A stretch of 64,000 nt of DNA. Origin: Desmodus rotundus (Eukaryota; Chordata; Mammalia; Chiroptera; Phyllostomidae). Position numbers and translations under genes: made by a program. The notes under the pieces are model-generated. The model did no database searches and had not been told where the DNA came from. It saw only the letters and a list, made by a program, of their open reading frames with translations. The stretch spans positions 87,126,797 to 87,190,796 of the forward strand of contig NC_071392.1 in the NCBI RefSeq assembly GCF_022682495.2. Direction: 5' to 3'. This document shows, in pieces, positions 47,471 to 60,564 of the stretch (position 1 is the first letter of the stretch; the number at the start of each line of letters is the position of its first letter).

Positions 47471-50400
47471 AGGGGTGATATGTAGGTTACATGGAAAGAA
47501 TGATTACTAATTGATTAATCTGTAAATACGTTTCATCCTTAAATTTATTCCTACGTGTATAAGGACTCTTAAATTTAATTAGCAATGTATATTTTTCAGG
47601 AAAGTGTAGGAAGTCAGCTAAGGAAGGAAGTAAGCTATTTCCATCTACTGTTTTATTAACAGTAATCAATATTTATTAGCTAAATTTCCAGCTAGGGACG
47701 CTCTATTCCGCTGTAATATATAACTAAAAGCAGCACATCCCGTGTGGGGGTTTTGCAGAACAGCATTTCGAGGCAGATCTGAAAGTAGGCCATTAAATAT
47801 GAACAGGGAGATAATGGATTGTAAGGATGAGTTCAAAGCCGTCTGGATAGCTACAGAGAAACCATCACAAGGCCTAGAGGAAAGTGAATCGGTACCGACT
47901 TAGCACGAGGGGTCATTTAAAATCTGTAGTTGTCTGAAGTACGAGAGGCAGAACAAAATTGAGAACTCCTGCAAGTCCCCTCAGTGTAGGGACTACGCAG
48001 ATACCATCTTGACTTACAAGGGCATGAACTTGAAATGACAGACAAGCACTGAAGGTGTTATTTTGATCTGAACAGAAGAGCTGTTTAGTTCAAAGGTAAT
48101 TGGCAGGATGTAGAGGGATGATTCGATTGCAGGCCAAAGCCAAACCTATGTTTCAAAATATCATTTGTCCTTTAAAAGATTCCGGCGGAGAGATTTTAAT
48201 GTAGTAAAAACAAAATGAGGATAACTGAAATTTACTTAGTGCTGAAATGCTAAAGAATTAAAAGACTATATTTAGATACCGATTGGATTTTCACCCCAGA
48301 AAATGAACACCAGGAGCATAAATTTTCTTCATATATTTTCTAATATCAGAAAGACTGCAAGCAGAGTCTCGTGAAAGTGGATTACAGACAATGCAGATGT
48401 TTGTGTAAGGAAAATAACAAATTACCGATCTAGCTTGTGTAAGTGAAAAAAAATGAATGAATGCAAACTGTTCACTTGAATCTCAGATATTGGAACTTGG
48501 GGTGATTTTAACACATTTCTGTAAATGGTAGAAATAAGAAAGAAGTTTCTCAGATTTGAGAATCTAAAGAGGAAATACAAAAGAGAATTAAAGCGTATTG
48601 ATCTACAATTTGATGCCAGATGCACTGCCATAGAATTCCTTTTCAACGCAAATTCATTGTGTTTAAAGGGCTACATTGTAGGATGGTGTTTACATTCTGG
48701 GTTTAGAATAAAGGCAGATCCGAGATTTGCACCCTGGTTGACTGACTTTATAAACCCCGTTCTTTGCAAACCATACTGTCCTCACTGAAGGGAGAAGGAA
48801 CTCTGAGCAGGCGCAAAAGACTTGGAAAGGCAATTAATCATAATTATATTTTATTGTACTAATATGTTTTCATTGAACAAAATATATTTAAAACTTGAGG
48901 TAGAAATCACGAAAAAGGACACACATGCCCAATTTCATCATTTTATGAAATGCACCTTTGAGTCTTTATTTATCATGTATCTGTTTTTCTCTCTGTCCAC
49001 CCATTTATTGATCTTTCATCTACCTATCTACATAGGTATGCATGTATTTACATATGTCTGTATGTAAATATCTACACGTATACTACCTTTTATGTACAAT
49101 TTTCAGTCATTCTGCTTGTTGCCGTACTCAGGTGGTGTGGTAAACATCTCAAATTTGTTGGCTACACTTCAAAACACTGTTACTTAATGGCTGCAAAATG
49201 TCTATGGAATTGCTGAAACATCATTTATATATATTTTTTTGCAGAAAATGTTAGCACCCTCCAAAACTGTATTAGGATCAGGATAAAACTGAGTTTCATA
49301 TATTACAATAAATGTTCTTTCTCTTTCCCAACCTTTGCACTTAATTTGCTTAAGAAAACAAACAAACCGCAGAGTCCCTCCGTCTGAATGGTGCTGTTGC
49401 CTCGCTGTGGCGTATCCCCTTGTGTTTCTGCTTTTGCTGTGTTGCCCGCAGATGGGCAGTTTGAGCACTCTGGAGGCTGGTGAGATTCAGGGGGACCTTT
49501 CCCAAGAACGCGCCGGGGGGGGGGGGGGATGCACACTCTGGAAGGACGTGGTGTCTGCTCTCCTGTTTCGGAAGGTTGGAAATCATTCGGCATCACACCT
49601 CGATCGGCTATCCGTTATCGATTGCAAAACGGTGATCTGCTTTCATCATCTTTTCATTTCGCTACGTTGCTCTATTTCTGTAAAGGGGAACTTTACCTAC
49701 TCAGCCACATAGTGATTTTGAATTCTTGCAGGAAAATCACTTCCTCCACTTAACATTTTTCAAAATAATGATTCGGATCTCCAGCATCATGAGATTACGA
49801 TTAGTATCTACCTGCTAATCGCTCTATCTATCACATTATTGTGCATGTATGCTCTAAACATTTATCTGTATTTGATACACTGCATTTGTGATTTCTAATG
49901 TTGCTCAAACGGATCCGTGACTGACTAATAGGAGCTTCAGCTTGGTCCCAGAGTCCTTTTGACATTATCCTTTATCTCTGAGATCTTGCTCGCTTCCTGA
50001 AATGACAAAATAGTCTAGACTCACCTTGTACACTCCCTTCCCTGCATCTAGAACTAGACACATCGCCAAGAAGTCTTTGTTTAATGTGAAATGATAATAA
50101 AAGTGAGCAATATGGCTGTCAGAGGCGCTCAATGGGTTGTCATAGTTTTTAATTATTTTTTAATGGAGAGGGCATGGAAATGTGTTTTTTTCCTTCTTTC
50201 TTTAATATAATAAAGTATGAGTTCATGGTGATACTTTCAATGCAAAATCAGGACACCAGTTTTAAAATTTTTCTTTTTTTGAAACCTAATTCCATCAGTC
50301 TTACACGTGCACCCCCTTTTACCACACTCTAGTCTCTGGTCTCAGTGAAATGAATATAATACTCATTAATTTTCTTCCATAGCACACACAGTAGGGTCTT

Positions 50401-53400
50401 GGATTACAACTGTCAACAAGACCACCAATCACATATTCTCAGAGAGCAGTGTAAGCATTTTTGCAGTAGTTTTTTTTGTCCTTAAGGTATATTCCATTAA
50501 CAGATGTACGGTGATATTATGTGTGTGCAAGATCGCTTGCCCTAGTTTCTTTTTGGGTGGGCATGTTGTCAACTAGATAAACAGTTGGGTGTGTGGTTTT
50601 TATTATGCCTGTAATTATTAGGGCTTGGTTTTTTTTATCTTAATTTTTGTAATCTATGTGTATCCAAAGTCGAATCTGCAAAACAAATTATATTCAATAA
50701 TTTTTGGCTTGTATTGTTACTTCCATTCTGTTCTTTCCTTCTTCCCATTGATTTTTATTGTTTTTTTATATAAATGTAGACCTTTAAGTCTTCTGTTAGT
50801 TCATAATGTCTTTCTTGAACTTCTATTATTTCTATGTAGGTCCTTTAATTCTTCTTGTGTCTTTATTTGTTAATCTTTATCATTTTCCTGTTTCCATTTT
50901 GTATTTATCTTATGGCATTTTGTTTATTGTGTCTATCCACTCTTCTGTTCTAGTTTATTCTTTGTTACATCTTTTTATGTATTATATAAATAATTTAAAT
51001 TTATTATATACACTTTCATTTCTGTTTGTTTCTGTGTTCTCTAAGCTCTCCTTTTAGTTTTTCTTTTTGCCTGGTTGTTACATTTCTTATCTTCCCTAAG
51101 CAGGATTTTTTCAATGCTTTCATACCTTTTAGTGTCTTTTTAAAATATTATTTTAGCACATTTTAAAAATGTTATTTCACAGCTTTCTCTAGTTGTGGGG
51201 GCATGCTTTTCTGGCATTCTTTCATTTGCCTATAAACAGATTTTCCTGCTCAATTTCTTCTTATAAAAATTTAATATGGAGTTTGACTATAAGCCTTTTC
51301 TATTGGGGTTTTCCCCCTACAATCTTAGAAAAGGTGGTAGCAGATAATGATAGTGCTCCGCCAGCTGCCTTCAGAATACCGCTCTCCATTCCCGTGCCTC
51401 CCCGCATCAGCGCGATTTGGTTCAGGATAGCCGCACCTGCACTCCTTTCTCAGAGGCTCTCGCCTACCTCACCTCGTATGATTTATTGTAAATTTATGCC
51501 GAGCTCTTGCATGTCAGGTGGTAGTCCTTAAGAGCCAGACCTGGCATGCCCCTATTCCAGATCATCCTTCTATCCCATTCACCTCGGTGAAGGGAGTAGA
51601 GAGCTTTAAGATTTTGATAGAGCACAGATGAGGTCAATGTGATAATGCACAAAACAACCCCAATATATACTTTGTTCTTCATCATTTTTTTTGGGGGGGG
51701 GAGAGAGCACAGCATTTCAACTTTTCTTGACTCATCTCTCCGGCATGTTTTTAATCAGCCACATAGTAACACTCCATAACCTCACTGGGTGCTTGATTAC
51801 CAACACACACACATGCTTACCAAAGAAAATAGTGACTTCACTAGGGATAACTGACCTTTTATATACATGTTGGAGGATAAGCGAAGCCCACTGAAGACTT
51901 ATTTATTGACGCCATATGGCACTTCTTCACGGTGACACTCAAATTATGTCGAACAAGGCTCATCGAACACAAGTAACTCATCAAAGCTCTTCCATTCTAA
52001 GATACTGCGATCTTAACTCTGGAATGTTTCAGATACCTCATTAGACCCGAAAGTCCTTCAGACGTTCTTCTGTTCAAAGCATGCCAAGTTTCTAGTTAAA
52101 TCAGCCTGCAACTGTTATCCGTAATTTTCAAATCACTAGTGTCATTGTGACACTTACCATCTCTTTATTAGTTTACTAAATACATGTCTGCAATAATAGT
52201 TGCACAGCTACGGTTGGATTCTATGCTAAAGGTTGCAAAGGCAACAGACTCTGCACCTGCTCTCCAAGAGTGGACGCACCTTACAGCAGAGATCTGAGTC
52301 TACACAGGAAATGGCAGGAAGTAGACGTTTGGAAAAGATTTGGGGTGGCTCGGAGCACGGCTGAAAGCCTAGGCACCTGGAAGACTCAGGCTCAGATTAG
52401 AGATCAGAGAAGGACTCCAATCCAAAACCACAGCACAGGGGCCTCCAGGGAGGATCCCGCTGCTGGCGTGCTTTTGCACCTGCTTCCCGAGAGAAAATGC
52501 CTCTTCAGATCAAACAAACAAGCGAACAAGCAACCGCAGCTGGCCTCTCCTCTCTGCTGTCCTGCATTTGGGGGGTAACGGACTTGAGAAGCGCTATTTT
52601 AGGCAGGGGCCTAGGTCATGCGTGCACCCAAGCTGTCAGGGGAGTTGCTTTCCTGGGGGGTGGCAGGCTCGAGTTGGAGGCTGGGGAATCCTCAAACATC
52701 CATATATGGTTCTTATATTATGGAGACATAAAAGCAAACAGTATCCACTACATGCACTCAACATGCTGAAACAAAGTGTTAGGTGACTCGGAAGAATTTG
52801 TTCAAAAGCTTTCTGATCAGTAAAAATTAAAGAAAAATACCTCAATCCAGATATAAGACATAGTGAATGCATCATTCCAATGGTACAAAGTTATTGTTTT
52901 ACGGCTTCCTCCATGCAGGGATGGGTGCATGTTCTTCATAGCCTAATAATTTTTCAATTTTTATGAATATTGGACATTATCTATAGAAAATTATATGATC
53001 AATATTGTACATTACATGCAGTATATTTATATATTGTATATGCCATGTTATAATATATGTAGAATATTTTATATTTTTTCTAAATCTAACACTGTACGAT
53101 GGCATTCAAACCTGTCATAAAATCTTCTCCTTTCCTGTCTTTCTGATACTTGCTCACTCTCTTCCACATATTTATACTCTAACCTAACCTATTTTCTGAA
53201 ATGGCATACAGTTTTGAAATCCCGTGCCATTAATTTTTGCTTGTGGTTTTACCTTGACCTAGAAGATTCTTCCCCTTACAGACCTCCTAAGAGATATAAC
53301 CGATATGTTAAGACATCGCAGGGGTATCACTTTTCCTGTGAGCCCTTTGCCAAGTTTTCCAGAAAAGAAAACAGATGCGCTCTGGTTTTTATGTACTAGC

Positions 53401-53671
53401 AACATGTTTTACAATAGTTTCTGAGCTAAGTTTCCTTAAAAGAGTGTGAAGTCTCCAGAGCCTGGGATTGTATCTTATCTTTCTTTGCATGGGTTTATAT
53501 GTGCAAATGTGCCTAAAAATGCAAGTATTTGCTAAATGTGTATTAAATTCAGTATTATTAATAAGGAGCAGCATGTAATTAAAAATATTCTCGCATCTTC
53601 TGGGTCTTTAAATCATACCCAAATTCTAAGGTGGTACTATTTTCTTACAATTGTGTGAAATTTGCCAATAA
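47471..53671. other. long unassigned stretch
   Basis: No gene is supported. Notable local features are a CpG-richer patch with a G13-type run (49320-49640), and a T-rich segment at 50600-51130 that could be antisense of a decayed LINE. There are also slightly GC-rich patches at 51340-51600 and 52250-52700, and a G-run at about 51692-51700. Open frames up to 125 codons (49335-49712) overlap one another on both strands and show no domain. Confidence 0.4.
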
Positions 53672-53884
53672 TACAGGGTCCCGCAGGAGTAACGCCTGCT
53701 TGAGTGTGGTTGGTAGGGTAAGAATGTGGGTGTAATAATTTATAGTTTTAATTTGAACATTTCACCTAAAATGTCATATGGTGTGCTTGAGTGTGATATT
53801 GTTATGTTGTAGAATTACATGCTTATGATTTTGTAATACAAGATTTTGTAATAAAAAGGGGCGTTATTTGTGCTGGACCCTGTA
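53672..53884 (-). mobile_element. TA-flanked MITE, copy 3 of 3
   Basis: Inverted relative to the other two and the best preserved. The ends are 'tacagggtcccgcaggagta' and, reverse-complemented, 'tacagggtccagcacaaata'. They are imperfect inverted repeats that agree over the first 10 bases and again at 'taacgcc'. The element is 213 bp including the TA on each side, with no coding capacity. Its mobilising transposase must have come from an autonomous relative elsewhere. Confidence 0.85.
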
Positions 53885-54414
53885 TATGGGACAGAGAACT
53901 TTCATAACCACAAAATAATAGTGTGATTTTTAAGACGCACTATGTTTGAAGTGGAAAAAATCAATAATATTAAATTGCCAAAAATGCAAAATTCGTCACT
54001 TACTGACTGTAAATGTGCATATTTATATAGGTATCCCACACATTCAGTATGTCAAATGCTCCTTTTTGTTTTCATTCGGTGTGTGCAAGTATTGAATTAG
54101 AGCTATACACAAAGTAAAGGCAATTTGTTATACTAGAAGACTAAATTTCAGAAGGATTATTTTCTTAAAACATACCAGGATTTGTTTGGGAGCCAAGGTG
54201 AATTTTATCCTTTTTTCCCAAGAGTTACATCTAAGTAACTCTTGTCCTCCCGCCCCCCGCCCCGGCTGTTATCTTTTATCTTTGAACGCACTGGCCCGCG
54301 TCCTTACACTGTCAGGCTCCTTGTAAGTACTTGCCAGTACATGATGGCACTTGTGGGCTTGTAGCACTCAGCCAAAGATTGTTGCATTCGCTTTCATTTC
54401 AAATAACAGTATCT
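53885..54414. other. unassigned stretch
   Basis: No gene seen. A C-rich run lies at 54248-54265. Confidence 0.45.
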
Positions 54415-54610
54415 ACCATTTAGTAAGCAGACAGGGAAAGCCAGATACTTTGACAAACAAGTTACATGGATGAACTGATTTACTGCTTGGAACAACGTGA
54501 CAAAAATCATTGCTCCGATACCATTTTAACCCATGAGTAGATTGGTAGAAGAAGTTGTTCTATTATAGACAGACTAAGGGCTCAAGCCAGGTTGCTATCG
54601 GGTGTATATA
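54415..54610 (+). repeat. MIR SINE, diverged
   Basis: It has the order expected of MIR: 'gccagatactttgacaaaca', 'tggaacaacgtgacaaaaat', 'cgataccattttaacccatg' and 'gggctcaagccaggttgc'. Divergence is high. Confidence 0.5.
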
Positions 54611-55415
54611 ACTCCCAAACCTCAGTTTTCTTTGTATTATCACTCATGGGGGAACCCCCCCCCCCCAAAAAAAATTATCCAAAACACAGCTCTTGCAGGC
54701 CTCCTTAGATTCTGATTTCTGTGTAAGCCTCTCTACTAGCTGAAATCCAGTGTGACCATAATGGTTGTCCTTCTGCTTAAATAAATTACTGCAGGCCTAA
54801 CCACCTGCCTCCCTGACTCTCCCTGCTGACTGCTTGTGTGGCCACGCCCACCCAGTTACTGGTCACAGTCGCTCCTTGCTACTATAGGACGCCAAAGGAC
54901 AAGAGATACGTCATTCTACATAGGAAGTCAGGCTGCAGAGTTAGCAATAAAACCTATTATTTGTTAACAAACAAAATCTTTTTCCTTAAGTTGTTGGAAC
55001 AGAATAATTGATCCATCGAAGCAACTGAAAGCTGACTTGTGGTCCTCACACGGTGGCGCAGCTGGTTTCAGACCCACTTCCCGTAGTAAATAATGATACA
55101 ATTGGAAAACATTTATGAACAGACAGTTGTTATCCAGCACATCCTGCAGGACTGCGAGTCTTAAAAGAACTGAAGTAAGCCCCACATTTTCCACATTTAC
55201 TGCCGCGTTTTGCCTGGAAGTATTTTCTAAACTACCATGCAGAGAAATAAAGTAAGAAAAAAACCAATCTCTCTAAATGGGGAAAACAGAGATAGAGTCT
55301 GGAATTGCTAAGGCAGCTGGAATTTTAAAGACACAGTACTGTAGAGGACTTCAAGATTTATTAGAAGGCTGCTGTACTATGTATAAGGTACGATAATTAA
55401 GAAAGTGTGATTATT
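54611..55415. other. unassigned stretch
   Basis: It includes a C12A9-type run at about 54655-54675. One minus-strand open frame of 76 codons (54964-55194) has no domain I recognise. Confidence 0.4.
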
Positions 55416-55419
55416 GGCA

Positions 55420-55792
55420 TAAAGATAGAAAAATGACTCAAAGGAATAGATCAGAGAGTCCAGTAATGGACTCACAAATATATGGTCAGTTTTAATTTTA
55501 GACAATTACATCATAAACATGGCTAATTAATTTTAATTTTGGACAATAGCACCAAAGAAATCAATGAGGAAAGAAAATGATTTTCAACAAATGGTATAAC
55601 GCTGGATGTTTTATGGAGAGAATGAAATTTAATTTCTAACTGGTACCAAACAAAATAAAATTTCTAGAGATAAATTTTTGACCTAAATGTGAGAGCTGGA
55701 ATGTTGAAATTTTAGGAAGAGGCCTGGGAGAATAATTTATCAGGCTGTGGCAAGCAAGGGTTTGTTATGACCCAAAAGGCACTGTGATGGGT
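55420..55792 (+). mobile_element. L1 ORF2 fragment, left of the LTR
   Basis: Diverged ORF2 3' region: 'atagatcagagagtccagta', 'atcaatgaggaaagaaaatg', 'gtataacgctggatgtttta', 'ttatcaggctgtggcaagca'. It is cut by the LTR at 55793; the matching continuation is at 56283. Confidence 0.75.
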
Positions 55793-56069
55793 TGAACTGT
55801 GTCCCCTCTCCCAAAATTCATATGTTGAAGCCCTAATCACCACCAGTAACACAGACTGTGACCTGATTTGAGAAATACAGTTTTGCAGATTTAATCATTT
55901 ACATTAGAGTGGGCCCTAATCCAAAATTATTGGTGTTATAAAAAGGGGAAATAGGTAGAAGACAGCATCTACAAAGCAAGGAGAGATGCCTCAGAAGAAA
56001 TTAGCCCTTTTGACACCTTTATCTCAAACTTCCAGCCTCCAGAACTGTGGGACAATCCATTTCTCCTAT

Positions 56070-56100
<31 letters not shown>

Positions 56101-56278
56101 TTTTTCTTGAACAATAGGTATAATTTTAGTGGTTCAGAAGAATTAAAATTCATGGTATTAGGCAAAATGTTATAAGATAAATGGACAATTTAAGATTAGC
56201 AGCACTCTTTAAAGTTCAAGAGGAAAAAATTATCTAGTCTGTGGTGCTTTGTTATGCCAGGCCTAGCAAACTAATATA
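55793..56278 (+). mobile_element. MLT1-like MaLR LTR, interrupted
   Basis: It starts 'tgtgatgggttgaactgtgt' and continues 'cccaaaattcatatgttgaa', 'gagtgggccctaatccaaaa' and 'cttccagcctccagaactgt'. After an insertion it resumes as 'agtctgtggtgctttgttat' and 'caaactaata'. These are the order and ends of an ERVL-MaLR LTR. Flanking 5-mers ggcac (55788-55792) and gtcac (56279-56283) may be a decayed target duplication. It is inserted in an L1. Confidence 0.75.
56066..56235 (-). mobile_element. (TTTA)n-headed insert inside the LTR
   Basis: A (TTTA)9 run at 56068-56103 is followed by about 130 bp ('ttcttgaacaataggtataa' to 'gaggaaaaaattatctag') that does not belong to the LTR. The layout suggests a minus-strand retroposed sequence with a (TAAA)n tail. 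The source is unknown and no target duplication is clear. Confidence 0.5.
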
Positions 56279-56282
56279 GTCA

Positions 56283-56790
56283 CTAATCATAAGAGGAAAA
56301 CAATTATGAATTGGACCTTCGATCACAATGGAAAAAAAATTTTCCCAGCAAAAGACACCATTAAGAAAGTGGAAATGAGAACACCAGACTGCAGGAAAAC
56401 ATCGATACATACGTATCATACATCTGGGTAACACAGGTGTCATGCAAAATATATAAAGAACACGTACAAATCATAAAAATCAAACTACTCAATTTAAAAG
56501 TGTCCAACAGCCTTCCACTGATATTCCATACATAAAAATAGGTCAGCATGCCAAACACAAAAATATATACAGCTCAGAAATCAGTAACCATGACGAAAAT
56601 GCAAATTAAAAACACAAGGAGATGCCACCTCACGTTCACTAGAATTGGTAAAATTAAACATGCATACACACTCACACACACACTCGCTGACAGTATTCAT
56701 TGTTTGGAAGGATGTGGAGCAGGCATAGATGTCAAAAATTGCAAATGGCTATTAAAAATAATGGAACATCTTGTAAATACCATTGTTCAG
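56283..56790 (+). mobile_element. L1 ORF2 fragment, right of the LTR
   Basis: It resumes ORF2 where the left half stopped: 'cagcaaaagacaccattaag', 'aagtggaaatgagaacacca', 'atataaagaacacgtacaaa', 'caaggagatgccacctcacg' and 'ggaaggatgtggagcaggca'. An (AC)n patch is at about 56668-56683. Confidence 0.8.
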
Positions 56791-56794
56791 TTAT

Positions 56795-57110
56795 AGATTA
56801 ATGAATAGTACAGAGAGCCCAGAAATAAACCCACAATTTTATGGTCAATTGGTCTATGACGAAGGAGGCAAGAGCATCCAATGGGGTAAAGACAGTCTAT
56901 TCAACAAATGATGTTGGAGAAGTCGGGCAGGTACATGCAAAAAATTGAAACCAGACCACTAACTTACACCATACACAAAAATAAACTCAATGTGGATAAA
57001 AAACTTAAAGGTAAGTCATGGAATCATAAAAAGCCTAGAAGAAACCAGGCAATAAAATCCCAGACATCACTCGTGGCAACATTTTTGCCGCTGTATCTCT
57101 TCGGGACAGA
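56795..57110 (+). mobile_element. second L1 ORF2 fragment
   Basis: A distinct piece restarting at an earlier ORF2 position than the end of its neighbour: 'ccagaaataaacccacaatt', 'agacagtctattcaacaaat', 'gaccactaacttacaccata', 'ggcaacatttttgccg'. It looks less diverged than the preceding copy. The 94-codon frame at 56908-57192 is ORF2-derived and partial. Confidence 0.8.
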
Positions 57111-59055
57111 CGTTTTAATCGTTGTCCATGTCCTGGTCATGCTATTGACTCTGAGGGCCCTTGTATTGACGTATATCAGCACTACCATGTGACGATCTCA
57201 TATTAGAATGTAAAATGTGAAATTAAGTAAATGATAAATTAAATAGCATTAGCCATGACCAGGGGGGTTGGCATGAGTTTAAAGTTTCAAATGGGATGCC
57301 TTCTCTACTCCGAGGGGGCGTTTCATGGTACAAAGATTTCGATTGATCATTTCACTAAAACATGACTTTGATATCCTTTTATTGAGCTGACAACCTTTTG
57401 TACAACCAAGAGTGACTCAAAATATGGAAATATTTATAGAGCATGGTAAAGCAGACTCTAGAAAAGTGATATATTTAGATAGTTTCCATGTATGTACATT
57501 TATGCATATGTTCATATGAACACCTTAATTCATACCCATATATTTATATATAACTTCCCATGATTTAAAAAAATCAGGTGAAGAAGAAAGAGCAGATCAA
57601 AGGTAAACGTATCCTACGATATTTTTGACATTGAGCAAATTTATTTACGCCTCGTTCTTAATGCATTTTGGCTTAGAGAATATACACAGCAATCTGCCTA
57701 TAAAGTTCAATGGCTGATTCTTGATTAAGCTGTATTTCAGTACTGGTTATACGTGTACAGACTTAAACACTCAATAGTGCTTACAATGAGGAGTGCATTC
57801 GAAAAATGATTTGTCCATACATTTAGGAACTCCTGTTGGTAGGCTGCTGAAGACAACAGGATTTTTTCCCCCTAGATATGTTCAATGACCACAGAACCTA
57901 CTTGGTGCATTAACTGATGTTTAGCAGTTTTTCTCATATACACCTGATAAAAATCTGTAGAGTTTAATGAACTATACTGTACTAAATATAAACTAACTTT
58001 TTGGGATAAGTTTTGGTGGCAAAGTAAAGCTCAAGGATCACCCCAGGTTTTAGCTAGCAGGTGTTTGTGAAGGGTCATTTACATCTGCTAAGGTACCAAC
58101 ACCTGTTTCCACTTAGATCCTTGTGAAGAAGGGTGTGAGAAGGTGAATTCCTTAAACTTCCTAATGACTTCCAGGTGGTAAAAAGGAAACAGCGTAGAAT
58201 TCTGTAAAAAGTCATCTATACTCTACTGAATTTTTCTATTTTTAGAAGTCCTAAGTCTCAAAAAATTGGATTAACTTCTCTACATCACTGTGGTGAAGGA
58301 AATGTTAAAAGCGTTTGTTTTGATGGTTTTAAAATCACCCTCTGCCTTACTTTAGTTTTTCAGACTTAAAGAAAGTTATGCATTTTATGAATGAAATACA
58401 ACTATAGGTTTATAATCCTCTTATATATGCCTTCGGATTCTATTCTGATTAATTGGAAAGCTATTGGACTTTATGCAGTGAACAAGAAATCCCATCTGAA
58501 ACTTTAAAATATATTCACTACTTCTATCATTTCTTCTGTCTGCTCTGCAGTCTAATCATTATAGAAACCAACTAGAAAAGAACTCAAGGTCATGGTGTTG
58601 AAATTTTTCCTCTTACAGATGGAACATGTAAAGGGAAAAATTTAGCAGAAGAAAAAAGTTATGCTTTATGTGTCCTGGCTCAGTTCTATGCTTGTATTAT
58701 TATATCTCAGTGCCTCTGACTTGCCATTCCATACATTCTTACAAATTTAAACACTCAATTCTGCACAGATATTCACAGTACAGCTTAAACATATACTCAT
58801 GCACTTCATTAAGGGTCTGATGTTAAGTTTTCAAAGAAAGACATATGGCGTTGCCTAATTTTCGCAAAATGAGAATAGGGGAAATTAATGAGTAGGGTCC
58901 CTGAAGAAGAATTTGGTGTTTCTGCATACCCATTTAGTTCTTTAGTTTAAGCTTATAGCAGTGATTCTGGAGTGAATCCTGGATTAGGCAACTATGTTTG
59001 GAGTGTGGGAGTTGCTTTGAATTGAAGGAAACATGTCAAGAATAGGAGCCATATA
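57111..59055. other. AT-rich unassigned stretch
   Basis: No gene or named repeat seen. Confidence 0.5.
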
Positions 59056-59365
59056 GGCCACTTTTTTTTTATCCTCACCTGAAGACATTTTTTCATTTCT
59101 TTTAGAGAAAGGGGAAGGTGGAAGTAGGGGAAGAAGAGAGAGCAAGAGGAAGAGAGAGAAAAAAGAAGAGGGAGAGGGGGAGAGAGAGAGAGAGAGAGAA
59201 GGTGGGGGGAGAAATATCAACTAGTCACTTTCTTTTACATGCCCCAACCAGGGATCTAAGCAACCCAGGTATGTGCTCTGACTGGGAATCGAACCCATGA
59301 CCTTTTGGTCTACGGGACGGTGCTCCAAACAACTGAGCCACACCAGCCAGGGCTGGGCCACTTTT
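59056..59365 (-). mobile_element. VES-type SINE with 10-bp target duplications
   Basis: Reverse orientation, body about 59066-59355. The head is on the right ('aactgagccacaccagccag', 'ctgactgggaatcgaaccca'), with 'caacccaggtatgtgctctg', a long purine tract at 59102-59210 and 'tatcctcacctgaagacatt' on the left. The perfect duplication 'ggccactttt' lies at 59056-59065 and 59356-59365. Frames rich in Arg/Glu or Ser/Leu across the purine tract are artefacts. Confidence 0.92.
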
Positions 59366-60560
59366 GAAGAAACTGTTTATGTGTATGAGACATTCAGAAA
59401 GTCTCTCCATACAGAGGCCCTGTCTGATCTCCAAGCATCACTGTTAGTACTGGTGTCTCTGAGGACACTGGGCACCTCACATGGCTGCTCGTCTTCAGTG
59501 AGCTTTCTCTCTGTGGTTTCCCTGAACTTCTGACAACAGATTCAATGAAGGTATTTTCAGAGAGCAAAATGGAGACACACTTAACCATCCAACAAGTACT
59601 ACAGCTTATCACTTTTCTCCCTAACCTATCACAGGGGTTGTGCTGATAATGTATGTGCCTTGAAATTCCTACTCATAACAGTTATTATTTCCGATAAAGA
59701 CTACAAGTGGGATAACATGACATGAGCTATTTTTCCTTTTTCTGCCTGTCGTAGGTTGTATATTTCGCATAAGATCCCCTAGGTTCATCTGTCCTCTGAG
59801 GCAGCAAGTTCTGTGATGGCATTCACGCTTGATCACAGGTTCTTGATCAGCGATGGTCCCCGACCACTAGCTTAGAAAGCACAGAAAAGCCAGTTTAATC
59901 AGACCCAGAGTCGATCAGATGGTTAAGAGATGCAACTTACATGATTTGGCAAATGAGTTTTGTGTGTTCGATGCTTCATTTTGTAAAGTCAGAAGTATGG
60001 GATATTAAAATATTGGCTAGAACTCAGGACAATTGCTTTGAGATGATCTTTGGCCAAGTCATTGTCAATCTTTATGGGGAAACTCAATGGCTTCCTCTGG
60101 AAAGCATGCTGTTGATTTCAGTCTAAAGGCTAAGTTTCGAGTTTTGAACTCAGATGTGGATTTAAGTCCAGGCTTTTCTTTTTTTCCTGTTGGGAGCTAG
60201 TTCATTGAACATTCTGTATCTCTCCATGTTGGTGAAGAGGGATACATAAAAGAACCTACATCTTTGAATGGCTGTGTAGGTAAATGAGACAAACCATGTC
60301 AGGTTTAGTTGTTATCTGCATTATCATGACTTTGATGATTTGGTACTAAACTTCTTAAATCTGATAGTTTGATCATGTTGAGATGCTGTGGTTTTAGAAT
60401 TCCTCTGATATCCATACCCATGTCCATATTCATGCCCATCTGCATATACATTCACCAGGCACATTTTATGCCAAACACAAGCAGTCTCAGGCTAGTTTGC
60501 ATTGCTCTTTTATCACCCAACACATAAATACACCTAAGATACTGTAAAGTTAAATAAGTA
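59366..60560. other. unassigned stretch
   Basis: No supported gene or repeat. Confidence 0.45.
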
Positions 60561-60564
60561 AATA

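Noticed and set aside
49335..49712. 125-codon open frame spanning the G-run
   Set aside because: Poly-Gly from a homopolymer and overlapping frames on both strands; no domain.
56908..57192. 94-codon open frame as a small gene
   Set aside because: Its N-terminal part is L1 ORF2 sequence read in an ORF2-related frame.
59118..59300. Arg/Glu-rich frame resembling a nuclear protein
   Set aside because: It is the purine tract of a reversed VES SINE.
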